The position numbers were made by a program, and so were the translations under genes. The notes beneath the pieces are model-generated. The model made no database searches and was not told the DNA's origin. It saw only the letters and a program-made list of their open reading frames with translations. From assembly GCA_037953625.1 (NCBI GenBank), contig CM075655.1, positions 28,104,001-28,168,000 of the forward strand: a DNA stretch of 64,000 nucleotides. The letters run 5' to 3'. Shown here one piece after another: positions 20,794 to 32,660 of this stretch. Numbering within the stretch: position 1 is the stretch's first letter; every line of letters starts with the position of its first letter. The stretch is from Crotalaria pallida. Lineage: Eukaryota; Streptophyta; Magnoliopsida; Fabales; Fabaceae.

Positions 20794-23547
20794 TGTAACA
20801 CCTAAGATTATTTACCCTATTATACCCTTAATTAAAATAGTGAATTTAAAATTTTCTTTTTAATTTATAAAAATCTCTCGTCAAACGGGCGGAGTTTTGT
20901 TTGTTTTTAGGACTTTCCCAAAATTTCTGGTTTTCCTGCAACCTAATAAACAATAAAATTCAAATTTCAAAGACAGCAGGGCTATTCACATATATCACAT
21001 CTAGTGCAACATCGTTCACAAATCAGAAAGTCAGAGTATGAAACATCAGAGTAAGCGGAAATATAAACAAGTTTTGGAAAACAGATTTTCCCCAAAATAA
21101 GACCCCTTCCCAAAAGGAGTCGTCCTGGCCCCCCAAAAAGCTATTTACATTATATATACAAAAAAAATGATTCACATCAGATTACTGGGCCCAGGACATT
21201 CCTATGTCCTACATAGCTAAAAGTGACCTACTCTCCCTGTGAGGGAGAGTACTCCTACTCGGCCTGATCGGGTGCAAACTCTTCCTCAGTACCTGTGGAG
21301 ATAGTAAGGAGTGAGTATTACACATAAAATGGGGAGGCAGTTTCCAATTAAGACATAATGTAACACTAAGCCACACACATATAACAGTTCAATCACAGCA
21401 AAATAAAAGTCAATGTATCACAATTCATTTTCAAGTATTCATTAGTTTCTCAAGTCAATTTTATCTCTTTATACTCATGCATTAATCTCATAATGCCCTT
21501 TATTCTCTTTTCATCATTTATAATCACATTTCTCATTCAGTGCGTTCCAGTGACGTCTTTACTACGTTCGCACCCACGGCGCGATAACGTCTTACCACGT
21601 CTGTACGACACTCCCGGTTACAACCGGTTTGCATCACTAGGAATTTTAACGCTCCTGCCAGGCATTTGGTACACCCAAGGGTCTCTTGCTCAACCAGGAC
21701 TTTCTCACCCAAAAGGCTTCACCTGTTAGGCTATGCTATCACATAATTTCCACAATTCAATTACATTCAGTTATTTGAATTCATTCACTTTTCACATTCT
21801 CAACACATTTTAGATCTTTTAGTCCGGCAGCGAATTGAGTCTTGGTGCATTGATGCCTAACAGGGAATTTGTACCTAATGGGATTTTAGCCTGGTTGAGC
21901 ACTTGGCCCTTAGGACTTTGGTACACCCGGCAGGGGCACCTAGTCTATCAATGCACCGATCCTCAATTCCACTGCACTTTCCATTATTATTTACTTTATT
22001 CATTATTGTCATTCTTTGCCTTGAATTCTAATCAACATAATATCTCAGTCATTTCACAAATCAAGCATTCAAATCATCAACAATTACCAAATATCAAGAT
22101 GGAACATAACAACATCAAAATAATTTCCCTAAGTCATAAATTCTATTTTTAACAATTATTCTATATCATATCAACCTAAACTAACACATAACTCTTAGTA
22201 CCCATTATATGCATATTGTAAACTAAACCCCAGAGTACGGTAATACTCACTATAACCCACTCCTTACCTTAAATTAGCAAGAAGTAAATAGAACCTTAGT
22301 GAGCCCTAGCTCAAAATCTTGGAAACTTGAATTTCCTAAGCCTAGCTTGCCACCTCAATAAGGAAATGATGAAATGATGGTACACAATCCTATTTGAGAG
22401 AGCACAAGATGAGTGATCCTTGTCCTTGCCTTGGTTTGGGTTGGAAGGCATGAAACAAAATCCCTACATAACCATGAGTGCAAGAACCCTAAGGTTTTAA
22501 ACATAATTTCCATGAACTAAGGAAAGTTGGAATGGAAAGGAAATTAAAGTTTTGGCATGAAGCTTTACTTACTCCAACAATGGTGGAAATTGAAAAACCG
22601 AGAAGAAAGAAGAGAGGGAGCAAACTCGTGTGAATCAAGGAAGAGAAAGGAATGAGCTCCTAGCCAAAATCCATGATGCAAGCTTGATGGGTTTGGTTGA
22701 TTTTGGGTTGAGGTGCCCAAGAATCAAGTGTTTATGGTGGGATGATGATGAGAGTGTTCTTGGGGTTGAGAGAGTTTGATGAAGATGATGGATTGTGTTG
22801 CTATTGAAATGAGAAGGAATGAGGGGCTTTAAGTGTTTTAGTTTCTTGCCATGAAGCTAAGAAAATCGTGTGGCCTGAAACAGAAACTTAGCCCCCAAGT
22901 TGAAAATTAACGCACCAGATCTGATCTGGTGGCGCGCGCTCGCTTGGGCGAGCGATTTACTCGCTTGGGCGAGGGTTCAGCACCAGCACCAAGCTGGTGC
23001 ATGGCTGATGCGCCAGATGCATGGTTGGGGAGGAATTTGGCGCGCCAGAAAGAAAATGATGCGTGGCTGGTGCATCATGGGCGTGCCTGGGCAAATTGGT
23101 GCCTCGCCTGGGCGAGTTTTTCAATGTCTGGTGCACCAATGAACAGTGCACCCGCCTGGGCGCATGGCTGGTGCGCCTGGGCGAGAAACAGGGTCTTCAA
23201 CCTTCGATTCGCCGTAACGTTTTCGTTAACCGTCGGATCGGGTCCAAATTTTTAGATAAGCTTCTTCACCCCATAAACTTCATATCCAACGGTGGAATTG
23301 ATTTTCTTAGTATCCTATAATAAATTTCTAATTTTCTCTTTTCGATCGATTTCTAACATCTAAAACGCCGATTTAACTCCCGATTTTGCTTATATGACTT
23401 TGCCCGAAGCCACAACTGTCTTCTATACAACCCCTAGGACTTATAATCACCACTCACCTATCTACCAAAATTCATTAAGTCATTATTCCAATTTTTCTTA
23501 GGTTTTTATTTAATAATTTCATTTAAAATAAAGTTTAGGATGTTACA
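20794..23547 (-). repeat. 5' LTR of element D
   Basis: 2,754 bp, plus-strand TGTAACACC to GATGTTACA, adjacent to the primer site. It has a GC-rich island with CGCCTGGGCG-like sites (22939-23186) and a CG-rich stretch around 21540-21620. Small plus-strand ORFs (for example 21493-21729) are antisense to the element, and I do not treat them as genes. Confidence 0.95.
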
Positions 23548-23756
23548 TGGTAAGAGTGTGATTCTCCTACTGCTGAATTGCTTACTGTCTAAAGAATGTT
23601 GATAATGTTATCTGGGAGTACATTTATACTAATGAATTTCATATACCTTGTATTGTACGTTATGTATGATGCTGAGTGATGCCTCGGCCCCTGCATGAGG
23701 TTGGTATTTATAAGACTGGGATGACAACTTGGTGTGATATATTCTCATGACAAATC

Positions 23757-23794
<38 letters not shown>

Positions 23795-24318
23795 CTGAGA
23801 GAAATCTTTGTATTATCTAATCTTCTAATGAGATAATCAATAATCTTCTATAACTACTATAGATAATGCAGCGATAATCTGCCATCAATCTTCAATATTG
23901 AGTTGTTTATCTTCTAGAGATTTACTTCATCAATAAATCTTGCTACTTATCCATAGATCTGGTCTTCTTCCGAGTTAATCTAGGCTTGGAGCCTTTCGTT
24001 GTAGGCCATTCAAAACTGATTTACATCATTAGGACCCTACTACAAGTCGCAATAAATTTTCTAAAGATCAACATGTAAGGTAAGTGTCTTTAACTCACGA
24101 TAGATCTAGAACAATTATAATCTCTAGTTTGCTTCAACGTTGAGTATATGAATTCTGTTTTTCAACATACACTTATGTATATGTATAATAAGTGTTGTTA
24201 TAAAAGCGTATAGCAATGTTACCAAATACAGTTTGACACTTTTTTTCATAATTTTCATAAGAATATTTTTTTTAAGTAAACCCAATATGTCATTAGGGTA
24301 AATTTGATATGTGGTACA
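23548..24318. other. Sequence between elements D and the copia element
   Basis: Right-hand target sequence of D, starting with TGGTA. It has a (TC)n(TA)n microsatellite at 23757-23794. No gene recognised. The last five bases (GTACA, 24314-24318) are the target duplication of the copia element. Confidence 0.6.
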
Positions 24319-24338
24319 TGAAAGAAAAATAAAGTAGA

Positions 24339-24385
<47 letters not shown>

Positions 24386-24726
24386 TTGATTGCACTTGAA
24401 ACGTGTTCTCCAACACTGTCCTTAAGTTGTTATTCGCCCCCACTAGTTGCTGTAGAGTTATGGCAAATCGACTCTAGGATTTATCCAAGCACCTAGAGAT
24501 TATTGGTCAGCAATTCCAATAACCTCACTTTCAAGAAAAAAATATGAATGTTATTTTTTTTAGAAGAAGAAGTTGTTTACAAGGAATGGTGAATCTCTAT
24601 TTATAATAGAGTTCTTCAAGGGACGTGTTTGTTCACTAAAACACACATCTAATAGAGTTTCTTCAAGAGATGTGTTTGTTCACTAAAACACACATTTGCT
24701 CATAGTTTGACAAACTATCTCCAGCA
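24319..24726 (-). repeat. 3' LTR of the copia element
   Basis: 408 bp. Contains an (ATA)n microsatellite at 24341-24384, longer than the one in the other LTR. The polypurine tract is adjacent (24727-24745, minus-strand AAGTGGGGGAT). Confidence 0.9.
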
Positions 24727-25256
24727 ATCCCCCACTTAGTTTGTAAAACTATCCAACTTCTCATAACCATATAGTATTATGCATAAGAAAAGGTAGCGAC
24801 GTGCTTTTAACCTTCCCATAGGATAAAGACTTCAAAGTTATAACATAATTAATGGTAGCTAGATGCTTTTAACCATAATCATTCTCCGTTACAACCGGAA
24901 ATATCACCCACATAATTCTATATTGCTTCAAGATTAATTCACAGAAAAATATTCAGCACGTAAATGGCCATGTGCTACCACCTAGTATTCATGAACATTT
25001 CCAAAAGTTAACCCAAAACTTTTGCATAGTAGAAGCGGCACCACTCACTTATGTTCATATAGGTGAAGTTCATTTAAGGTCTTAGCCTTCACTTAACTTC
25101 ATTAAGAGTTTAATACTCACCCTCCTCATACTTAAAGTATTTCACACTAGACTTGGAATGGTAAATTTCTCTAGTGCCAAAATCACTTATCAATAACTTG
25201 TTGTTACCCATTGAACTCTTGAACTAGAGGTCTTCTAGAGAAGAGTTGGGTTTCTA

Positions 25257-26647
25257 TTATTGGTGACTTTTATTCAAGGGTTTCAATCCCATTCCCATTG
25301 ATGTTTTCCACACCAATTCCTTAGAAAGACCTTTGGTAAAAGGATCAGCCAAGTTATTACTTGACTTAACATATTGAATTGTAACTATACCATCACAAAT
25401 CAATTTCCTGACATATTCATGTCTCAAACTAATATGTCTAGACTTTCCATTGTATACTTTATTAAATGCCCTAGACATAGTAGCTTCACTATCACAGTGT
25501 AAAGATATGGCTGACATTAGTTGTGGCCACAACTCTATTTCTAGTAACAAATCCCTCAGCCATTCTGCCTCTTTACATGCCCCTGCTAATGCAACAAACT
25601 CAGATTCCACAGTAGAATGAGTTATACAAGTCTGTTTCTTTGATGCCCAAGAAACAGCTCCCCCACCAAGGGTAAAAATCCATCCAGACGTAGACTTATT
25701 GTCACTTGCACTAGTTACCCGACTAGCATCGGTATATCCTTCCAACACTGCTGGAAATTTATCATAGAAGAGTCCATAATGTATGGTTTTCTTAAGGTAT
25801 CCTAGAACTCTTCTAATTGCCTTCCAATGTTCAGTTCCTGGATTAACTGTGTACCATGAAAGTTTACAAACTGCAAAAGAAATATCTGGTCTAGTACAAT
25901 GCATAGCATGCATTAGACTACCAATCACACTAGCATACTCAATTTGTGCAACTGCCCTTCCAGAATTTTCTTTTAAAATGTGCGAACCATCATAGGGAGT
26001 GTTTGCTTCCTTAATTTCCAAGTGTTTGAACTTGTTTAAAATTTTCTCCACATAATGTGTTTGATTCAAAGCAAAGCCCCCACTATGCTTGCTCACTTTA
26101 ATACCTAAAATAGTATCTACCTCTCCAAGGTCTTTCATCTTAAATTTTGAAGATAAATACTTTTTAGTTTCATTCACACCAATCATATTTGTCCCAATTA
26201 TTAACATTTCATCCACATATAAGCAAATAATAACACAGTAATCTTCCGTGAACTTAGAATAAATACACTTGTCTGCATCATTATGCTTAAAACCATGAGA
26301 CAAAATTACAGAGTCAAATTTCTCATGCCATTGCTTTGGTGCTTGTTTCAAACCATACAAAGATTTTACAAGTTTACATACCTTATTCTCATTTCCAGGC
26401 AAAACGAATCCTTCAGGTTGCTCCATATACACTTCCTCGTCAAGCTCACCATTTAAAAATGCAGTCTTAACATCCATTTGATGCACATACAAATTGTATA
26501 TAGATGCTAATGCAAGCAATACTCTAATAGATGTTAGCCTTGCTACAGGTGCATATGTGTCAAAATAATCTACAGCTTCCTTTTGCCTAAAACCTTTTGC
26601 CACAAGCCTTGCCTTGCTTTAAAGGTTTGTAAAAATCCGTTAGTGTT
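25257..26647 (-). pseudogene. RT and RNase H of the copia element
   Basis: A TAA replaces the Tyr codon after GCKWVFRRK (about 26648), and a 5-bp tandem duplication near 26605-26615 shifts the frame before [11 protein letters not shown] then reads well: [37 protein letters not shown] and the catalytic box YVDE in place of YVDD. RNase H carries [28 protein letters not shown] and CDSEATM, ending with [11 protein letters not shown] and a stop at 25257. The final catalytic Asp is substituted, so RT is probably inactive even apart from the breaks. Confidence 0.9.
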
Positions 26648-28249
26648 TTATTTTCTTCTAAATACCCACTTACAACCTATAGGTTTAGATCCTGGAGGTA
26701 AATCAACTAACTCCCATGTGTTGTTAGACATAATGGAATCCATCTCATCATTTATAGCTTCCCTCCAGAAAGCAACATCTCTAGATGTCATAGCCTCACT
26801 ATAAGTTCTTGGATCTTCTTCTTGTATATGAAATAAGATAGGTATCTCACGTGTGATATGAATCCTACTTCCTTCTACCAAGAAAACAAGTGCTTCTGAT
26901 GAAATAAAATCAGAACCTAAAGACTTTTCTTTTCTAGTTCTTTGAGATCTTCTAGGTTCACTTGGGGTATCTTCCACTCTTTCGTGAAAAATTGATCCAG
27001 AATCACTTTGACTTACAACAACATTGTCCTTTTCAGGTTCAGGTCTTGAAGAATCATTTATAAACTTGTTTTCTAAGAACTCAACATCTCTTGACTCTAC
27101 AATGACATTAGATTCTAAATCTAAAATTCTATAGGATTTTGAATTTTTAGCATATCCTATAAAAATTCCTTTCAAGGCACGTGGTCTTAATTTGCTTCTT
27201 TTTGGATCCGGAACTCTATAAAAGGCTTGACATCCCCAAACTCGAAGATAATCTAAAACAGGTTTTCTCCCTTTCCAAAATTCATATGGAGAAGTCTTTA
27301 ACTTCATAGAAAGAATTCTATTGTGTACATAACATGCAATAAGTAAGGCTTCTCCCCACAAGTTCATAGGTAATTTGGAATTTAAAATCATTGCATTCAC
27401 CATATCTACCAATGTTCTATTCTTTCTTTCAGCAATCCCATTTTGTTGTGGAGTATAGGGTTCAATAGTTTGATGTACTATTCCATGCTCTTCACAATAA
27501 CTTGAAAAATCAGAAGAAAGATATTCCCCTCCTCTATCACTTCTAAAGACTTTAATTTTTTTTTCTTTTTGATTTTCAACTTTGATTTGTAACACTTAAA
27601 CATTTCAAAAGCTTGATCCTTTGATTTCATTAAATAAACATAAGTGTATCTAGAATGATCATCAATAAAAGTGATAAAATATCTATTTCCTCCTCTTGTC
27701 AAGATTCCGTTTAATTGACAAATATCAGTATGAACCAATTCTAAAATTTCAGAGGACCTTTCCACAGACGAAAAAGGCTTCCTTGTCATTTTAGCTTGAA
27801 TGCATATATCACATTTATCACTAATATTATCCTTGCAAGAAATCAAATTACGTCGTGACATATATTTTACATATTTATAATTGCAATGTGCTAATCTATT
27901 ATGCCATAAAGATAATGAATGCTCAATCATGTAAACTGAAACAAAATTATTTTTATTAATACTTAATTTGAACATCCCATCACAAGAGTACCCTTTTCCT
28001 ACAAACACTTCATTCTTGGAGATTACAACCTTGTCAGATTCTAATACAACCTTTAATCCTTTCTTACATAATAGACTTGCAGAAACTAAATTCTTCCTAA
28101 TGTCAGGAACATGAAATACATTTATCAACACCAATTTCTTTCCAGAAGTGAATTGCATTTCCACACTTCCTTTCCCAAGAACCTTTGATGTGTTGCCATT
28201 TCCCATAAGAACTTCTTGTCCCTCCTCAACAATTTCATAGGTCTTGAAT
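26648..28249 (-). pseudogene. Integrase of the copia element
   Basis: GAG-pre-integrase segment with WHNRLAHCN and CDICIQAKMTR (HHCC zinc site), then the core with LVHTDIC, TFIDDHSRYTYVYLMKS, the second acidic residue in SDRGGEYLS and the third in PQQNGIAERKNRT, so all three catalytic residues survive. A frameshift in the A-rich tract near 27550-27580 splits the core. The C-terminal part (LRVWGCQAFYRVP, LKGIFIGY) is well kept. Confidence 0.9.
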
Positions 28250-29248
28250 TGGCTTTTGTCATGACACACATGGATTGTTGCACCAGATTCATACCACCAA
28301 TCATAAGATTTGGTTACCGCTACCATATTTAATTCAGATGTCATGCTAATTTGAAAATTTGAAACCATGGCAACAATGCTTTCCATTTCATCTTCAATCA
28401 TATTTGCAGAATTTGTCTTCACATTTTTCTGCTTCTTTCTATTTCTGCAATCTCGTTTCAGATGTCCAGGCTTGCCACAAATCCAACATTTCTTTTTCGG
28501 ATTTTCTGAATTCTGACTAGATTCGGGTTTCTTCCTCTTGTTACCACTAGAAGTGGCTGCACCGCTATCTACAAAGTTTACTTTAGAAACAAATTCTGAT
28601 CTTTTCTTTTGCAAATTCCGGGTTTCTTCTTCTATCCTCAAATGTTTCAGAATTTGATCTACAGTAAAGCTTTCAGATGTGTGCAATAATTTCTTTCTAT
28701 AATCATTCCAGTTTGAAGGTAATTTAGAAATAATTGCTTCCACTTGAAATGATTCAGGGATTTCAATTTTTAAGTCCTTTAGTTTTGAAACTAAAACTTG
28801 CAAATCATGCACTTGATCCATAATTGATGCACTATCAGACATGTGAAATTCAAAGTACTGCATAATTAAAAACTTATATGTGCGTTGTTTTTCTGAATTG
28901 TACTTGAATTCCAATGCAATTCCATATTTCCTTTGGAGATGATATTGAATGATACAAGTCTGCCAAGCGATCAGATAGGGTGTTCATAATATATCCTCTG
29001 CATAGAAGTTCATCTTCAGCCCTCTTCTTGTGTTGCTCTTTCAATTTTTCTTTCACTTCATCGGTGTCACTTTCTTTTGGTTATGGTATTGCAGACAATT
29101 GGGTATCAAGAACATATGATATTTTCATAGCAGTCAATAGGAATATCATCTTGTCTTTCCATCGATTGAAATTCATTCCATCAAATCTATTTAATTTGAC
29201 GAAGTCTTGATTCATCACTTTGAATGCAGATTCTTGAGAAGACTCCAT
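28250..29248 (-). pseudogene. gag and protease of the copia element
   Basis: ATG at 29248 (MESSQESAFK). RFDGMNFNRWKDKM is the usual copia gag start. A TAA at about 29085 follows QLSAIP, and a one-base insertion near 28915 splits EIWN from LEFKYNSEKQ. Then come LSKLPSNW-like gag residues, the zinc knuckle CWICGKPGHLKRDC (about 28488-28447) and the protease site ESGATIHVC (about 28290), where the catalytic Asp of DSGA is Glu. Capsid and protease functions are lost. Confidence 0.9.
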
Positions 29249-29264
29249 ATTTTTTTATTTAACA

Positions 29265-29500
29265 CACTACCACAAAATGGTTAATTAAAGGCGGTATTTT
29301 AAGGGCGGTCCCTTAACGGAACTTCCCTCTTTTATTTAAATTGATTTAAGAGAAAGATTATTTTCTTTAACCAGCCTTAAAAATCTTATTTTTAGGGGCG
29401 GTTGCTTAACGGAATTGCCCTCTTTTGTTTAAATTGATTTAAGAGAAAAGTTTTTTTCTTTAACCAGCCCGAAAAAACCCTTATAACATTCCCACCAACA
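29265..29500. repeat. Left subterminal repeats of the CACTA element
   Basis: Two imperfect copies (about 29300-29375 and 29395-29470) of a GGGCGGT...TTAACGGAA...TTGATTTAAGAGAAA...TTTAACCAGCC unit. Repeats of this sort near CACTA ends normally bind transposase. Confidence 0.75.
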
Positions 29501-30147
29501 CATGTTTTGCCCTCCAACCCAGCCTAAGATGTATGAATCCACCCAGCCTGCAGATCTCTGCCGCCCTTCTTCTCCCTTGCCTCCCTTCGTCCATCACACA
29601 ACCACCGCGCCAAATAAACCCTAACAGCCCCATCGACCCCTTCTTCCTTCACCCAACCAAACCGCTCCGCCTCCATACGAGGGAAAAGGAAGCCGCCACC
29701 GCCATTAAGGTTCACCGCAGCCGTCACCTCCACTCTTCGAAGCAGAGAAAGAAGCAGGGAAGACCGGCCACCGCCACCACTCCGAATCAGAGAGCGGAGG
29801 CCATCAACGCCGCCATCGTCCCCTTGCCCTCCTTTCTAAGTAAGCAATCCTTTTGATTCTCTCATTCTCTCATTTTGATTCTTTGTTTAGGGTTTTGTAT
29901 TTTTCTCTCTTTTTGATTTTCGGTTTAGAGGAAACGTTTAGGGTTTTTGATTTTTCCCTCCTTTTGATTCTAGGTTTAGAGGAGAGGTTTAGGGTTTTCG
30001 ATTTTGCCCTCCTTTCCATTGATTTGCATGGTTTTCACTCTGATGCTATAAAGTTTGCTTGATTACCTTTTTTTGTTTCATTCTTACTCAATATGTAGCT
30101 GTCAAATTCACTTATTTTTATGCATTTATTATAACTATTTTCTTTAG

Positions 30148-30230
30148 ACCTTGGTGCTGTCTGGATTATTGCAAAGGTGGACTCAGGGTCAATCGTTGCT
30201 ATTTTTGGCCTTGGAACTGTTGGGCTTGAG
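30148..30230 (+). pseudogene. Captured exon of class III alcohol dehydrogenase (GSNOR-like)
   Basis: An exon-like block between a TTTAG acceptor and a GTAAGT donor. It encodes [20 protein letters not shown] and continues LGTVGLE. This matches the NAD-binding turn of plant class III alcohol dehydrogenase (S-nitrosoglutathione reductase), where the family has LGAVWNTAKVEPGS and GLGTVGL. The GLGTVG nucleotide loop is intact. Only one exon is present, with no catalytic zinc ligands, so it cannot make an enzyme. It is a copy carried by the transposon. Confidence 0.85.
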
Positions 30231-30318
30231 GTAAGTCTCTTAACTTTACAATAGCAGACGTTTGTGTTTTTGCTTGATTCCGGGATGCCATTGTGACTAA
30301 TAATTTTACACGAGACAG

Positions 30319-30656
30319 GTTGCAGAAGTGCTCCTGTTAGTAGAATTCCTGGATTTTATTTTCCTGATGATGACAATGTATACATTGTTGAGCTGAGGGA
30401 GCTGCTTAGTAGGTATGTAAATACCAGTGGAGAGTTTCTGAACTTATCTTTTTAAAATGGAAAATGTAACCTAGAATAAATGTTCTATTCATCTTGCAGG
30501 AGAAGTGTCTCTAACCTTCTTCGTAGCAGTTTCCGTGAGAGCCTTGACCAGTTGATACAATCTTATGTTGAAAGGCAAGGTAATGCTCACATTGAGTGGG
30601 AGCTGCAAGAAAATGCTCACACTGAAAGGCAAGGTAATGCTCACACGTACGTTTAA
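30319..30656 (+). pseudogene. Captured exons of a RING/U-box-type gene
   Basis: Two exon-like blocks, 30319-30412 and 30500-30656, with GTATGT and GCAG splice ends. Read across the intron they give PGFYFPDDDNVYIVELRELL, then [20 protein letters not shown], then IQSYVERQG. From memory this resembles the conserved middle of plant RING E3 ligases of the At5g04460 group. The RING itself is not present. A short NAHxE repeat follows and a stop ends the frame at 30656. The upstream dehydrogenase frame does not match this frame and hits a stop, so no simple fusion protein results. Confidence 0.65.
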
Positions 30657-31872
30657 CTGTTCAATTCATTGGCTTCCAACATGGAACTAGATTCCTCCAT
30701 TTTAGTCCATAAATAATATGTGTGGCAGTGAGTTACCGCCTTTGTCCAACTAATAAAAAGGTGAGTCCTCAACTCCCTTCAACCAAAATCAATTAATTAA
30801 CTTGTCAGGGTTTTGATCTTTTGGGGATTAATAGACAGCAGATTTAGCAGCTGTCTCTATAGGATTGAAATCTTTCGATTAGAGGGTGTTGTGTCTTCTT
30901 GGTTGGTCTTATCTCTACTGGCTTAATGGTTCTTTGGAAGCAGTTGATATGTCCTTGATCTTTCTGAATAGTTTGTTGATTGTGGTTGCATATTAGTTTG
31001 GATTACACCACTATTGTTTTAGAGGTACAGAAAAGCCGAGAGTAAAAAACTCAGGCATATGCTCTCGATGATTGTATTTGCATTTCTTGACTTCCTTTTG
31101 CCTAGTAAATTCAGCGGTTAAATGTTCCTTAACAGTTGAATTGTCTACCCTTTTCTTGTTTTTCATTGGGAGATGAAAATTTCTTTCAACTTTATCCTTT
31201 GTTTTTTCACCCGAATGTTTCAATTAGTGTAATATAGTCCCATAATATTTGAAAATCTTTGAACAACTACAACTTTTTTGTCCATTTTTGATAGAATGAG
31301 TTGGCATATTTATTGGTTCTTGGAAGTAAATTTTACTTTGATAGGGAGGACTAATTTAAAAGATTTATGATACATTTATTTACTCCTTAACTAATTACCC
31401 TGTTAAGTAGTGGTTACAAAGACCTCTTTCAAAAATAAGATGGTCCACTAGTTTTCTCCAAATTATTTCATGTTTTAATGTTTGGATTAACTGGTTAGTG
31501 CCAACTATGGCTTAACCTTATTACTGATTTTTTATCTTATAATATATATAATTCATAACTATATGTCTATTCAATCTCATTTTATTTGTTCACTAAGATC
31601 TTGAAATGACATGCAGATTGTAAAGCTTTGATACTGTCGATGGGGCTTTGTTCATTTCTCTAATGTATGAAATAGTACTGCCACCAAACTCAAGCATAGT
31701 CTGTTACTCAAGAATCTGAACATGCAAATAGCATCTTTTAGTCATCCTCTATTCTGTTTCTCTTACGGGTTTGCACTTTCTCTTGTTCCCTGGTTTTTCT
31801 CAGCTTGTAGAATTGTCTGTTTTCTACAATTTTGATTAAATGACTGTAAAATGTAACATAACTATAATGCAG

Positions 31873-32560
31873 AAATATCAGTACAAATTTGAAGACTAGT
31901 TTAGTGAAATCTCACACACTATGTCCCTCTAAGCTGGATCGGAAATGTGAGTTCATTAGGAGGCCTCGTATTTATAAATTTCCGATCGACTTAAAACAGA
32001 ATAGATTGTTTGTCATTCCTAACACAGATGATGGCCATCCTGCTGCTTCTATAATAGATAATGAAATAAACACACACCATGCCCCTAATGGCCTATCACC
32101 AAAGTTAGTTTGCTTGTTTCTTTTTTTGTTCATGTTGCAGCGAAGGGTCTTCGCCTTTTTTTTTTGAGTTATCTCTGATGTCCAATCCTCAAAAAACAAC
32201 TTCTATTCTTCTCCCTTCTTTCAATCAATGTAGGTTTCCCTTCTTTGTCAAAAATGAATTATTCTCTAACCAGCCATACTCTTTTATTTTCTAAAAAAGA
32301 ATAAACCGTTTATGGGGACTTAGTAACAGCTTATTGATTTCTCGTTTATGGTTTTATCCATGAAGTATAAACCATTTTTTAATTTAACTGTTTATTTCAT
32401 TTTTCAGTACTTCTCAGATTGCGATTATAAAGAATATAGTCGCGAAATGCTTGATGAAGAGAAGAATTGACTTCTTATTTGCTAGAGGAATTGTAGGCAA
32501 CATATTTGCCAAGCACCACATGGTTTTTTCACAAGAGACTTTAGTACTATAATGGTTTTG
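31873..32560 (+). pseudogene. Unidentified exon-like blocks inside the CACTA element
   Basis: Two stretches follow AG acceptors: 31873 to about 32120, open and reading KLDRKCEFIRRPRIYKFPID and NRLFVIPNTDDGHPAASIID; and about 32408-32551, open and reading SQIAIIKNIVAKCLMKRRID and then GIVGNIFAKHHMVFSQ, ending in a stop. I do not recognise the source gene. The layout is like the captured exons upstream, so they are likely more captured pieces or the element's own decayed gene. Confidence 0.4.
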
Positions 32561-32660
32561 CTGGACTTGTGATTTACTGTACTAGTTTTTGGTTTTTGAT
32601 GTTAACACTAGCTACCATCATCATATGTGTATCTAATGATATCAGTCTTATATGTAGCTC

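Larger units (their letters stand above)
14593..23547 (-). mobile_element. Ty3/gypsy chromovirus-type element D (Tekay/Del-like), damaged
   Basis: Flanked by a perfect 5-bp duplication, TGGTA (14588-14592 and 23548-23552). On the minus strand: 5' LTR (20794-23547), tRNA-Met primer site, gag, zinc knuckle, protease, RT, RNase H, partial integrase, then a truncated 3' LTR (14593-17094). The LTRs are very similar, suggesting recent insertion. A deletion removed the integrase 3' end, any chromodomain, the polypurine tract and about 250 bp of the 3' LTR. Long LTRs and residue style suggest the Tekay/Del lineage, which is an inference. Confidence 0.9.

Noticed and set aside
29533..29856. 107-codon plus ORF in the first CACTA leader
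   Set aside because: Proline/serine-rich low-complexity reading of a C-rich leader, like the one at 58970-59350. No domain seen.
30148..30230. Host alcohol dehydrogenase gene
   Set aside because: Only one exon lies inside CACTA terminal repeats. No other dehydrogenase exon is present.
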